NCBI GenBank assembly: GCA_035063885.1
Contig: JAPSFM010000016.1
Coordinates: forward strand, 1 to 64,000
DNA: 64,000 bases
Reading direction: 5' to 3'
Source of the DNA: CAADGY01 sp900696665
GTDB lineage: Bacteria > Acidobacteriota > Terriglobia > Bryobacterales > Bryobacteraceae
Shown here piece after piece: positions 1 to 8,651 of this stretch. A program made the translations under genes and the position numbers. Each line of letters starts with the position of its first letter. The stretch's first letter is position 1. Under the pieces are notes generated by a model. It worked only from the letters and a program-made list of their open reading frames with translations, was not told where the DNA came from and made no database searches.

Positions 1-108
1 CCGCAAGAGGTCTTGATCTGAGCTTTCGCCCGCTGGCGGCCCGGATCGTCTCTAGACCACCGTCTTGACGAGCCGCCAAACTCTAAGGAGTGATCTACTC
101 CCCTCGTG

Positions 109-1248
109 CTAGTTGGTCTGATGCAGTACGCCGGCCGGAGGTTTCAAAATTCCAGGCAGCGCGAGGCGTGCTTTTCGGGTGCGTTCCCTTTTGACGGCGG
201 GCTCGTACACGCAGCGTGGATCCGACGCCATGAAATTTCCGGTCAGTGCGTAAGCGCGCGACCGGGAGCCGCCGCACAGGTTCCTGTATTCGCAGTCTCC
301 GCACTTGCCTTCCAGCAGGTCGCTGTCGCGCAGCGTAAGGAACAGTTCGGAGTTCCGGTAAATGTCGCCGAGGCGCTCCTGGCGGACATTACCGCCTTTC
401 ACCGGCAGGAATCCGCTTGGGTAGATATCGCCTATATGCGAGATGAAAACGAAACCACGCCCGTCGTTGATGCCCGCCTGTCGCTGAATGATGGACGGGG
501 GAGCTTCACGGCCGTTTCGCCCGGCGCCGCCCTCCTCCTTCCTCCTTTGCGCAACGTAGCGGCGATAGTGCTGAGCTTCCGTCGTTTTGATGTCGAAGGG
601 GGCGGACTTCGACAGATTGTAAAGAAACTCGAATACCTGCTCGTACTCTTCGGCCGTCAGGTCGTCTCCGGCAGTGGCGCGGCCCGTTGTGATGAGAAAG
701 AACACGCTCCAGAGTTTCGCGCTGGAAGTCGCAACGCGCCCGGCGATCTCGTGGAGCACATGCAGATTCCGCCGGGTAACGGTCGTGTTTATCTGTGTGT
801 CCAGACCCACGGCCCGCGCGTGTTCGAGAGCCGAAATCGTCCGGTCGAACGAGCCCTCCACACCTCGAAATCCATCGTGCAGCGCCCTGTCGTGCCCATC
901 CAGACTGACGGCCATCCGCGCTACGCCACAGGTCTTAAACCGCTCGATGGCGGGGGCTGTCAGCAGCGGCGTGGCGCTGGGCGTGATCGTGGTACGCAGC
1001 CCGAGTTGAACGCTGTATTGGAGCAGATCGAAAATATCGTCCCGCTTCAGCGGGTCGCCGCCGGTGAAGACCATCAGCGGGTCGCCGAATTCCCGCACCT
1101 CGCGAAGCAGCCCGAACGCCTCTTCTGTGCTGAGTTCCAGCGGGTGGCGGCACTCGACCGCGCTCGCGCGGCAGTGCGCGCAAGCCAAGTCGCATGCCTG
1201 AGTGGTTTCCCAGATCACCAGGAAAGGGGCCTCGCTGAAATCCTTCAC
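109..1248 (-). CDS. Radical SAM/SPASM domain protein (AhbC/NirJ-like)
   Basis: Predicted radical S-adenosylmethionine enzyme. The N-terminus carries the CxxxCxxC iron-sulfur motif (C19, C23, C26 in CDLACAHC), followed by a typical radical SAM barrel with the FTGGDP and MAVSLDG segments. A C-terminal SPASM-type cysteine cluster (roughly residues 313-346, CGDCEYRNLCGG and a later Cys) would bind auxiliary clusters. At 379 residues it has normal length for the group that includes heme-modifying AhbC/AhbD and NirJ and the uncharacterised TIGR04053 family. The substrate cannot be read from sequence. The start is GTG preceded by GAGGA. The DapA-family gene lies 146 bases upstream on the same strand, so co-transcription is possible. 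Radical SAM identity is firm; a heme-related role is only a family-level inference. Confidence 0.88.
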   Translation of the reverse strand: MKDFSEAPFLVIWETTQACDLACAHCRASAVECRHPLELSTEEAFGLLREVREFGDPLMVFTGGDPLKRDDIFDLLQYSVQLGLRTTITPSATPLLTAPAIERFKTCGVARMAVSLDGHDRALHDGFRGVEGSFDRTISALEHARAVGLDTQINTTVTRRNLHVLHEIAGRVATSSAKLWSVFFLITTGRATAGDDLTAEEYEQVFEFLYNLSKSAPFDIKTTEAQHYRRYVAQRRKEEGGAGRNGREAPPSIIQRQAGINDGRGFVFISHIGDIYPSGFLPVKGGNVRQERLGDIYRNSELFLTLRDSDLLEGKCGDCEYRNLCGGSRSRAYALTGNFMASDPRCVYEPAVKRERTRKARLALPGILKPPAGVLHQTN

Positions 1249-1394
1249 ATCCTCAGTCTAGCCCAACTTCCACGATCTTGAGAATGAACCATTGATAAAT
1301 AAAAACTTAGCCGTTTTTGACGTTAGCGCTTCCGTTGTCTTGGCCGGGGCCTTGCCGGATGAAGGCGGCGCGTAAGCCGATGCCGCTCTTGCCG

Positions 1395-2312
1395 CTATCT
1401 CAATTCCGCCACCGCCAGAAACTCCGCAATACGTTCGCGTTCGGTCGCCGCGAGCGGGCCGTACGGCTCCGCCATCGCTTCCGAACAGATCCCCGCCAGC
1501 GAAAGCGCGCATTTCAACCCTCTCAAGTAGCTAGACGCATACGAGTTCGAGGCGTATATTCCGGCGCTGATTTGCAAAACGGTCCGGTTCAGCCGTGCCG
1601 CTCCGGCCCAATCTCCTGCGCGGCACGCTTCGTATAGCTGCACATACAGTTCGGGAAAGAGATTGGCGCCGCCATTGACACCGCCGTGAGCGCCTCCTAA
1701 CAAGGCCGCTGCGAGCATCTCTTCCGGTCCCATCAGGAGCGAGAAATCGGGCCGCCGCTTTTCCATTTCGAGGGAGACCCTTTCAAAATAGATCAGGTTT
1801 CCGGAACTGTCCTTCAAACCCACAACACCAGGAAGTTCAGCCAGCCGGATGACCGTCTCCAATTCGAAGAACGTGTGCGTGTGGCTCGGCATGTTATAGA
1901 GGAAGAGCGGAAGTGGAGAACTCTCCGCCATGCGCGCTACGTTCGCAATCAACTCGGACTGGCTCACAGGCGAGTAGGCCGGTCCGGCATACACTACTCC
2001 GTGCGCCCCGTGATTCGCCGCAAAGCAGGCGAGGTCTAACGTTTCCGAAAAAGCCGTGTCGGTAATGCCGGCCAGCAGAGGTGCCCGCCCGGCAAGTTGT
2101 TTTGCAGTCCTATCGATGACGAGGCGGCGGAGGCTGCCGCTAAGCGATGTCCCTTCACCCGTTGTACCCAGGATAAAGAGAGCACTCACACCGCCCGACA
2201 GAACGTGTTCAATCAGACGTTCCAGGCCGCATTCATCCAGCTCACTTGCCGATTTCAGCGGTGTGACCAACGGGACCACGATCCCGCGCAACGGTTGTTC
2301 GAGAACTTTCAT
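1395..2312 (-). CDS. Dihydrodipicolinate synthase family (DapA-like) aldolase/lyase
   Basis: Class I (Schiff base) aldolase of the DHDPS/N-acetylneuraminate lyase superfamily, about 305 residues, the usual length. Visible hallmarks are GTTGEGTSLS near residues 49-58, the catalytic Tyr139 in FLYNMPS, and the Schiff-base Lys167 in VVGLKDSSG. I chose the ATG at 2312, because the reading frame extends about 43 residues further upstream but that extension has no family character. Members split lyase, keto-acid aldolase and true DapA activities by a few residues. No lysine genes are nearby, so a catabolic aldolase acting on a sugar acid or hydroxy-acid is at least as likely as lysine biosynthesis. 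It lies upstream of the radical SAM gene on the same strand. Confidence 0.88.
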   Translation of the reverse strand: MKVLEQPLRGIVVPLVTPLKSASELDECGLERLIEHVLSGGVSALFILGTTGEGTSLSGSLRRLVIDRTAKQLAGRAPLLAGITDTAFSETLDLACFAANHGAHGVVYAGPAYSPVSQSELIANVARMAESSPLPLFLYNMPSHTHTFFELETVIRLAELPGVVGLKDSSGNLIYFERVSLEMEKRRPDFSLLMGPEEMLAAALLGGAHGGVNGGANLFPELYVQLYEACRAGDWAGAARLNRTVLQISAGIYASNSYASSYLRGLKCALSLAGICSEAMAEPYGPLAATERERIAEFLAVAELR

Positions 2313-2487
2313 TTTGGTCGGTTCCACGGAATCGTTTCCAAAACTTACACCTTCAGTACAATATTTCATTATAGTGAGTATCGTTTCAGTTTTGTTAGGC
2401 AGGAACCAGATTTCCGTCCCGCAGTTCCCCTCTGTCATCAATTTGAAACTGGTTGTAGCGTTTCGCCCTCTCTCCGTATAATGAGCG

Positions 2488-3246
2488 TTGCGGGAGACTA
2501 ACTTCCCTCGATTTTTACTGGTCGTCGCGATACTAGCCTCCGCGGTGCCCCTTTACGCCCGATCCCCGGCGCGAGTCTCCGATATCAACGCGCAGGCTTG
2601 GTTCGGCTACAACGGCGACCACGCTCTCTCCAGCCGTTGGGGCATCCACTTTGACACACAGGTGCGCCGTCATCCATTCATTACCAAGTGGCAGCAGTAC
2701 GCCGTCCGCCCGGGCGTCAACTTCCAGCTCAACGGTTTGATCAGGCTCAGCGCGGGATATCTGTTCAGCAAGTCGTATCCATACGGGAGTCACCCGGCGC
2801 GGCGTGCGGCCTCCCTCGAACACCGCACCTACGAACAACTGGAGATCAGACATATGGCGGGAGACCTGAAATGGGGTCATCGCTTCCGGTTGGAGCAGAG
2901 GTTTGCGGAGAACGGCATTACGTACAATGGCGAGGAGCAGGCCATAGACTGGATCTATCGCAACCGCGTCCGCTACAGGCTGCATCTCCAAATTCCACTT
3001 ACCGGCGAGACCTGGTATGTGCCTCTGTCGAACGAGATCTTTATCAACTTCGGCGCGAATTCTCCAAGGGCGTTCAACCAGAATCGCGCATACGCCGGAA
3101 TCGGCCACAAGCTCAGCGAGACCGCTTCGCTCGAAGTGGGCTACATCTATCAGACCCAGTTGCAGAACAGCGGGCGCGTTATGGAGCACAACAACACGAT
3201 CATCATCAGGTTTTCCTCCAGCTTTCCGTTCCGCCGGTCGAACTAG
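2488..3246 (+). CDS. DUF2490 family outer-membrane-like protein
   Basis: A 252-residue secreted protein with a clear N-terminal signal peptide (FLLVVAILASAVPLYA, cleavage near residue 25). The rest is rich in alternating aromatic and charged residues, with repeated strands such as LSAGYLF and LEVGYIYQTQ, as expected of a small outer-membrane beta-barrel. The spacing and the NAQAWFGYNGDH opening match the DUF2490 family, whose function is unknown. The start appears to be TTG at 2488: the nearby ATG at 2481 is in another frame and stops after six codons. It is 75 bases upstream of the alpha/beta hydrolase on the same strand, so the two could be co-expressed. No enzymatic role is proposed. Confidence 0.75.
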   Translation: MRETNFPRFLLVVAILASAVPLYARSPARVSDINAQAWFGYNGDHALSSRWGIHFDTQVRRHPFITKWQQYAVRPGVNFQLNGLIRLSAGYLFSKSYPYGSHPARRAASLEHRTYEQLEIRHMAGDLKWGHRFRLEQRFAENGITYNGEEQAIDWIYRNRVRYRLHLQIPLTGETWYVPLSNEIFINFGANSPRAFNQNRAYAGIGHKLSETASLEVGYIYQTQLQNSGRVMEHNNTIIIRFSSSFPFRRSN

Positions 3247-3321
3247 TGTCTGAGCCGCGCGCGCCAGCTAGCAGTCGCAGCGGCACATTAGTGCGATGAT
3301 GTTAGCTTCGTCGGGAGAATT

Positions 3322-5448
3322 ATGCGCACCTTTCCTGTCATCGTCACTGGATTTCTCTGGGCTGCCGGTTCCATAGCGGCGCAGAGCGCGGACAACCTGG
3401 ATTTCGTGACCACTCACACCGATTTCCGGGAGATCCGGCAGATGCTCAGCAAGCATGTCCGGAACAAAGCGTTTGAGCAGCTTGACGCGCGTAAGCAGGA
3501 GGTGGCACGGATCTCCTCCGCATCCGAAGTCGCCGCACGCCAAAAAATGATTCGAGAGCGCGTGCTGCGGGCGATTGGCGGGCTGCCGGAACGCACTCCG
3601 TTGAATGCGCGTACCACCGGCGTTATCGAACGCGATGCCTATCGTATCGAAAAGATCGTCTTCGAAAGCCAGCCGAAGTTCTACGTGACAGCGAACCTGT
3701 ACGTGCCAAAACACGGACAGCCGCCCTACCCCGCTGTGCTCTATCCGTTGGGGCACGAAACGGGTGCGAAAGCGAACCCCGTGTGGCAGCAGATGCTCGG
3801 CTCGCTCGCCACGAAAGGATATGTCGCCCTGACATGGGACACTTTGGGCCAGGGCGAGCGCATCCAACTCTACGACGAGGATTTCAAACGGTCGAAAGTG
3901 GTGCAGTCCACCACCGAACACACGGTACAAGGCACACAGTGTCTTCTCGTGGGCGACACCTTGGCCCGCTACACCATTTGGGATGGCATGCGGGCGCTCG
4001 ATTACTTGCTGTCGCGTAAAGAGGTGGATCCGAAGCGCATTGCCTGCTCGGGAAATTCCGGTGGTGGAACACATACCACCTATCTCACCGCGCTCGACGA
4101 CCGCATCCAGGTGGCGGCGCCCTCCTGCTACATCACCACCTGGCGCCGTCTCCTCGAAACCATCGGCCCGCAGGATGCAGAACAGTGCATGCCGCCGTTT
4201 TTCGCGGATGGACTCGATATTCCCGACTTCATTCACGCGGCCGCGCCGCGCCCATTTCTGGTGCTCTCGGCCATCCGCGATTTCTTTTCCATCACCGGAG
4301 CGCGCCAGGCTTACGCCGAATCGAAGCGCATTTATGAGACTGCCGGCGCGGCTGGCAAAATCAATATGGTCGAGGCCGACGACGGGCATGGATTCACTAA
4401 GCCCCGGCGGATGGCGGCGTATGACTGGATCAGCCGCTGGTTGAAGAACACTCCCGACACCGCTCCGGAACCCGAGATCGTGTTCGCTTCCGAAGCTGAG
4501 TTGTTCTGCACGCCCACCGGGCAGGTAACAACATCGCTGGGCGGCGAAACCGTGTCCACGCTGAACCGCGCGCGAGCGCGGCAATTGCAGCGGCGTGTTG
4601 CCGCGCTCAATCCCGATGCCGTTCGGGCCGCCATCGGGTTTGAGAGAGTGACAGGCACAGTCCCCCTGCGCGCCTTCGGCACCATCGACCGGTCCGGCTA
4701 TACCATCGAGAAACTTGTGTACGAGAGTGAACCGGGCATTTCGGTTCCGTCCGTGTTGTTCGTTCCCAAGGAAGCAGCGGGACCGCGGCCGGCAGTTATC
4801 TTCGTCGACGGCAGGGGCAAATCCGCCGCGCGTGAACAACTGGAGGGACTCGTAGCCGAGGGACTCGCGGTGCTCGCGATTGACGCCCGCGGCTTCGGAG
4901 AGACCAGCAGCCGCACCGGCGAAGGTTCTTCCGAATGGTCGCGATCTTTCGGCGATTACGATTCCGGAATGACTGCTTTGCTTACGGGCCGTTCCCTGGT
5001 CGGCATGCGGGCCCTCGATATCATGCGTGCCGTGGACCTGCTGGCCACCCGCGATGGGATCGATGCGAATCGCATCTACGCGGTGGGCGTCTCTGCGGGA
5101 GCGGTCCCGCTCCTGCATGCGGCGTTTCTCGATCCGCGTATCCGGCGTGTGGCGCTCGACGGCATGTTGTCTTCCTACAGTACGGTGGTAAACCAGCGCG
5201 TCAACCGCGGCGTCTTTGAACAGGTGGTGCGGGGCGTGCTGAAGGTTTATGATCTGCCGGACCTGGTGGCTTCACTTGCGCCGCGGCCCGTGCACATCAC
5301 GGACCTGGTGGATGCCGTTGGCGCGCCCGTTCCGCTCGCCGACGCACAGGCGCAATACAAGGGCGCCCAAACAGGATCTCTACGAATTACCCAAAGGCGG
5401 CTGGAAGAGCCGCCGCTCGCGGCCTATCGCTATTTGCTGGTCCAGTAG
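3322..5448 (+). CDS. Secreted two-domain alpha/beta hydrolase (acetyl xylan esterase-like)
   Basis: A 708-residue exported protein with signal peptide MRTFPVIVTGFLWAAGSIAA. It has two tandem alpha/beta-hydrolase domains. The first has the nucleophile elbow SGNSGGG with Ser246, the conserved FYVTANLYVPK strand and a DDGHGF segment carrying the probable catalytic His. The second has a weaker elbow, VGVSAGAV, with Ser591. This layout matches large acetyl xylan esterase-like proteins of soil Acidobacteria and Planctomycetes, probably periplasmic esterases acting on plant or microbial polysaccharides. GGGAG precedes the ATG at good spacing. A paralogue with the same architecture sits at 59337-61337. 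The exact substrate is unknown, and the second domain may be catalytically weak. Confidence 0.82.
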   Translation: MRTFPVIVTGFLWAAGSIAAQSADNLDFVTTHTDFREIRQMLSKHVRNKAFEQLDARKQEVARISSASEVAARQKMIRERVLRAIGGLPERTPLNARTTGVIERDAYRIEKIVFESQPKFYVTANLYVPKHGQPPYPAVLYPLGHETGAKANPVWQQMLGSLATKGYVALTWDTLGQGERIQLYDEDFKRSKVVQSTTEHTVQGTQCLLVGDTLARYTIWDGMRALDYLLSRKEVDPKRIACSGNSGGGTHTTYLTALDDRIQVAAPSCYITTWRRLLETIGPQDAEQCMPPFFADGLDIPDFIHAAAPRPFLVLSAIRDFFSITGARQAYAESKRIYETAGAAGKINMVEADDGHGFTKPRRMAAYDWISRWLKNTPDTAPEPEIVFASEAELFCTPTGQVTTSLGGETVSTLNRARARQLQRRVAALNPDAVRAAIGFERVTGTVPLRAFGTIDRSGYTIEKLVYESEPGISVPSVLFVPKEAAGPRPAVIFVDGRGKSAAREQLEGLVAEGLAVLAIDARGFGETSSRTGEGSSEWSRSFGDYDSGMTALLTGRSLVGMRALDIMRAVDLLATRDGIDANRIYAVGVSAGAVPLLHAAFLDPRIRRVALDGMLSSYSTVVNQRVNRGVFEQVVRGVLKVYDLPDLVASLAPRPVHITDLVDAVGAPVPLADAQAQYKGAQTGSLRITQRRLEEPPLAAYRYLLVQ

Positions 5449-5648
5449 AACCTCGCCGGTGCGCCACGCGCGGGCAAAGGATCCCGGACAGCAATCAGGG
5501 TTCAACGATTACGTCGCGGCACTCGTTTCGAAGGACCTGGTTGCGTTTCGACTACGCGTGGACACGGCCTTTGCGGGCGTTGTCTTCGCCGGTCTCGTGC
5601 GTCGAGTCCATCCCGGCCACTTGTTGCAGGCTTGCTACGTGGACAGCC

Positions 5649-7241
5649 CTATTCGCTGCACGCGGACGTTTTCGTCGAACGTGCCGCGTCCGCACTGGCA
5701 CGCGTGAACGACAGGTATTGCACCCGGGGCGGCTTCGTCGGGGCAAGAGTGAAGAATACATCTACAGCGCCGCGCTCGCATATCATGCGGAAGGTCCCGC
5801 GCAGCCAGTTTTCGGCGTCGATTTTCTCCGGAGCGCGGCATGCGCCCACAGACCCTTTGATCCGTTCGATCTCCGCGCGCCGCTCGGCAACGGGTCTGTC
5901 CAGAAACAGATTGACCGCCGCCATCTGTTCCGCTTCCTTCTCACTCCAGGAATGCCATAGGCGTACAATCGTGTCGCGTGTCGAAAGCAACACCGGTGAG
6001 GCGGGCAACTCGCGGGGCTTGAGCGCACCGGTCTTTCGCAGGATGTCGAGAGATTCCTCCATCGGTTGCCGCGGTCCCGTGTATGTCAGGTTCGCCATGG
6101 CGAACATGCCCACTCCATGTTCCGGTAGCCACAACATATACGATCCGAAACCGGGCAATCCTCCTCCGTGCCCCACGAGGTGTTGGAAGAAGCAGTTGCG
6201 CCAGACGCCCAGCCCATAGCCGTATCCGCCGGCCTCCACCTGCACCCCCGAATCGCCCGCGGCCCACCGCACGTTAAAGGTGCCTTGCCGCCACACCTGC
6301 TGCATCTCGCGCCGCGAACTTCGCTTCACGGGTCCTCCATCTTCATCGTCGCGCGGCGGGAACGCCGATAATTGAAACGCCACATACCGCGCGAGATCGC
6401 GCGCCGATGTGAGAAGCCCGCCCATGGAACCGAATCCTCCATGCGCCAGAGGCTTTTCTTCCGAGTACGTCTCGCCAGTTTTGCGATAGCCTTTCGCTCG
6501 CACACCGGCCGGCACACTGGACGGCTCGAGTGTGGAATGCGTCATTCCAAGCGGCGCAAGAATCTGCGTTTTCAGGTAGTCGCGATAGGCCATCCCCGAT
6601 GCGTTCGACACAATGCGCCCAAGCAAAGCGAACCCGTAATTCGAGTACTCGTAGGCCGTGCCCGGCGGAGTGGAAAAGGGCAGTCCTTTTTCAAGCCAGC
6701 CGGTAAGCTGGTCTTCACTCACTCCAAGTTGCTGATCACCCCACGGATTGTCTTCAGGGAAGCCGGCGCTGTGCGTCAGCAGTTGGCGCACACGAAGCGG
6801 AGCGGTATCGCGGGTCGGGTATTCCATGCGAGCGAATTGCGGAATCCATTTCGAAACCGGGTCGTCGAGTGAAAGTTTCCCTTCGTCGCGCAATTTCAGA
6901 ATGGCGAGCGCCGTAAAACTCTTGGTCATGGAGGCGATTCGGAACACCGTGTCCGGCGTGACCGGCGCGTTCGATTCCCGGTCGCGAACGCCCATGGTCT
7001 TCACCGATACGAGGTCGCCGTCGATCACCACGCCGTACACCAACCCGGGAATGCCCCGCCGGAGGCGGTATTCCTCGAATATCCTTTCCAGTTCCGGGAG
7101 CGCCTTCTCCAGTTTCGCCCGCCGCGCCGGATCGGTGAAACGCGGAAGCGGCAGGCCGCCGGCGCCGGACGCCGGCGCGCCGGAAACAAAGAAGGCAATA
7201 GCGACGGAAGCGATGTTCTTCATCCAGGTGCTTTTCAGCAT
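5649..7241 (-). CDS. Serine hydrolase, beta-lactamase (class C/penicillin-binding) family, exported
   Basis: About 530 residues, with an N-terminal hydrophobic segment (KNIASVAIAFFVSGAPASG) serving as signal peptide. The catalytic SxxK motif is S104-M-T-K107, followed by a YxN-type motif (YSNYGFALLG) and a His-Gly motif (HGGGLPGFG). These define the AmpC/EstB/D-aminopeptidase fold, most members of which are esterases or peptidases rather than true beta-lactamases. I chose the ATG at 7241: the sulfatase stop lies inside it (ATGCTGA, 7-base overlap) and GGAAAGG lies upstream, so the two are likely translationally coupled. An alternative ATG at 7223 would give a shorter leader. The roughly 150-residue C-terminal extension beyond the core is not recognised. 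Confidence 0.85.
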   Translation of the reverse strand: MLKSTWMKNIASVAIAFFVSGAPASGAGGLPLPRFTDPARRAKLEKALPELERIFEEYRLRRGIPGLVYGVVIDGDLVSVKTMGVRDRESNAPVTPDTVFRIASMTKSFTALAILKLRDEGKLSLDDPVSKWIPQFARMEYPTRDTAPLRVRQLLTHSAGFPEDNPWGDQQLGVSEDQLTGWLEKGLPFSTPPGTAYEYSNYGFALLGRIVSNASGMAYRDYLKTQILAPLGMTHSTLEPSSVPAGVRAKGYRKTGETYSEEKPLAHGGFGSMGGLLTSARDLARYVAFQLSAFPPRDDEDGGPVKRSSRREMQQVWRQGTFNVRWAAGDSGVQVEAGGYGYGLGVWRNCFFQHLVGHGGGLPGFGSYMLWLPEHGVGMFAMANLTYTGPRQPMEESLDILRKTGALKPRELPASPVLLSTRDTIVRLWHSWSEKEAEQMAAVNLFLDRPVAERRAEIERIKGSVGACRAPEKIDAENWLRGTFRMICERGAVDVFFTLAPTKPPRVQYLSFTRASADAARSTKTSACSE

Positions 7242-8614
7242 TGCGTATGGCCTTTCCGAAACTCCTTCAAGCGCGGCGATTCCACGTCCTTCTCCCAAGC
7301 GTCGAGCCGGTCTTCCAGGTCCTTGACCGCGCCGGGCCGGCTTTTCAGAAGATTGGTCGTCTCTTTGGAGTCCACCCGAAGATCGTAGAGCGCTTTCACA
7401 CCGTTGTCGTCCACGTACTTCAAGCGGCCGTGCCGGACCGCCTTGCGAATATTCGTCCCTCGTTTATACCGCCAGAAGACGGTGCGCTTCACCGGAATCC
7501 GTGTGCCGTTGAGAAACGGCATCAGGTCGATCCCATCGAAGCGGGCGCTACCGCCGGCATCCGCCACGCCCAACAGGGTCGGCGCCAGGTCCATCGTCAT
7601 CGCAACCTGCAGGATCGCGCGGCCCGCCGGAATCACCCCAGGCCAACGTATGTGTAGCGGCGCGCGGATGCCGCCTTCAAAAACGGAACTCTTTCTGCCT
7701 TTGAACGGATCGTTGCGGCCGTTCACGTCTCCTCCATTGTCCGAGGTAAACACGACAATCGTATTACGGGCAACACCCATCGCATCGAGTTGCCGCAGCA
7801 CGTCGCCGAGGCGGGCGTCCAGGCGCTCCACCACCTTCGCGTAGGTAGGGCGATCCTTCGGCCGGTGCGGCGCGGTCCCCGTACGCGGATCGAAATCCTC
7901 GGCGGCTTGAATCGGCGAGTGCGGCGCGGTGAAGGGCAGGTACAAAAAGAACGGCTTCGAAGTCCGCTGCTTCAGCCAACTGACGGCCGCGTCCGCGATC
8001 AGGTCCGTCATGTACCCCTCGCGGCGGACCCTTGAGCCGTTCTCAAACATCTGCGTTTTACCGGCGCCTTCTCCCTGTTCCTCGTGCGTGTAGTAGTCGG
8101 CATTGCCGCCCAGAATCCCGAAAGAGTATTGGAAGCCGTGTTCCCGCGGCCAGTGCTTCTCGAGGTAGCCGAGGTGCCACTTGCCCGCCAGTGCGGTGTC
8201 ATAACCGGCGGCCTGAAACATTTTTCCCATAGTTTGTTCAGAAGCCGGCAGGCCTAGTTCGCCGCGCTTCTGAAGCCACTCCGCCTCATCATAACGGCCG
8301 ATGTTGTTGACGCCGATCGCGCATTCCAGGCCTCCTACCCTCTGCTGATAGCGCCCGGTCATTAGGGCGCACCGCGTCGGTGTGCATTCGGGAGCGTTCG
8401 CATAGGCCTGCGTGAACCGCACGCCGCCGCGCGCGATCGCGTCGATATTCGGTGTACGGATGTCCGGAGCCCCGTTGATCGTGATATCACCCCAGCCAAG
8501 ATCGTCGGCGACGATGAGAACCACGTTCGGCCTCGGCGGTTGCGCCGGTAGCCTGGACGCGGCGAGTGTGCCGAGAAAAATCCGGCGGCTTATCGGGGAC
8601 ATGGACCCCATCAT
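7235..8614 (-). CDS. Tat-exported sulfatase (arylsulfatase A family)
   Basis: Alkaline-phosphatase-superfamily sulfatase hydrolysing sulfate esters. The N-terminus has a twin-arginine signal (SPISRRIFLGTLAAS), then the metal-binding VADDLGWGD, the formylglycine signature CTPTRCALMTGR (C-x-P-x-R, with Thr in place of the usual Ser), GKWHLG and FTSDNGG. The catalytic Cys must be oxidised to formylglycine, but no maturase is visible in the window. The first of two adjacent ATGs (8614) has GGGAACGGG upstream and is preferred; 8602 is possible. The downstream serine hydrolase overlaps its stop. A divergent serine hydrolase starts 37 bases away, so the three genes plausibly form one catabolic locus for a sulfated, acylated substrate. 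Confidence 0.9.
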   Translation of the reverse strand: MMGSMSPISRRIFLGTLAASRLPAQPPRPNVVLIVADDLGWGDITINGAPDIRTPNIDAIARGGVRFTQAYANAPECTPTRCALMTGRYQQRVGGLECAIGVNNIGRYDEAEWLQKRGELGLPASEQTMGKMFQAAGYDTALAGKWHLGYLEKHWPREHGFQYSFGILGGNADYYTHEEQGEGAGKTQMFENGSRVRREGYMTDLIADAAVSWLKQRTSKPFFLYLPFTAPHSPIQAAEDFDPRTGTAPHRPKDRPTYAKVVERLDARLGDVLRQLDAMGVARNTIVVFTSDNGGDVNGRNDPFKGRKSSVFEGGIRAPLHIRWPGVIPAGRAILQVAMTMDLAPTLLGVADAGGSARFDGIDLMPFLNGTRIPVKRTVFWRYKRGTNIRKAVRHGRLKYVDDNGVKALYDLRVDSKETTNLLKSRPGAVKDLEDRLDAWEKDVESPRLKEFRKGHTQC

Positions 8615-8651
8615 ACGCCCGTTCCCGTGGTACAAATCGTGGAGAACCGAA

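Noticed and set aside
106..1281. Plus-strand frame opposite the radical SAM gene
   Set aside because: The minus strand encodes intact CxxxCxxC and SPASM cysteines; the plus frame has no recognisable feature.
3268..5118. Long minus-strand frame (616 codons) opposite the first two-domain esterase
   Set aside because: It lies fully antisense to a gene with signal peptide, two catalytic elbows and a good Shine-Dalgarno; its protein is rich in Arg, Gly and His and has no motif. High GC makes such shadows common.
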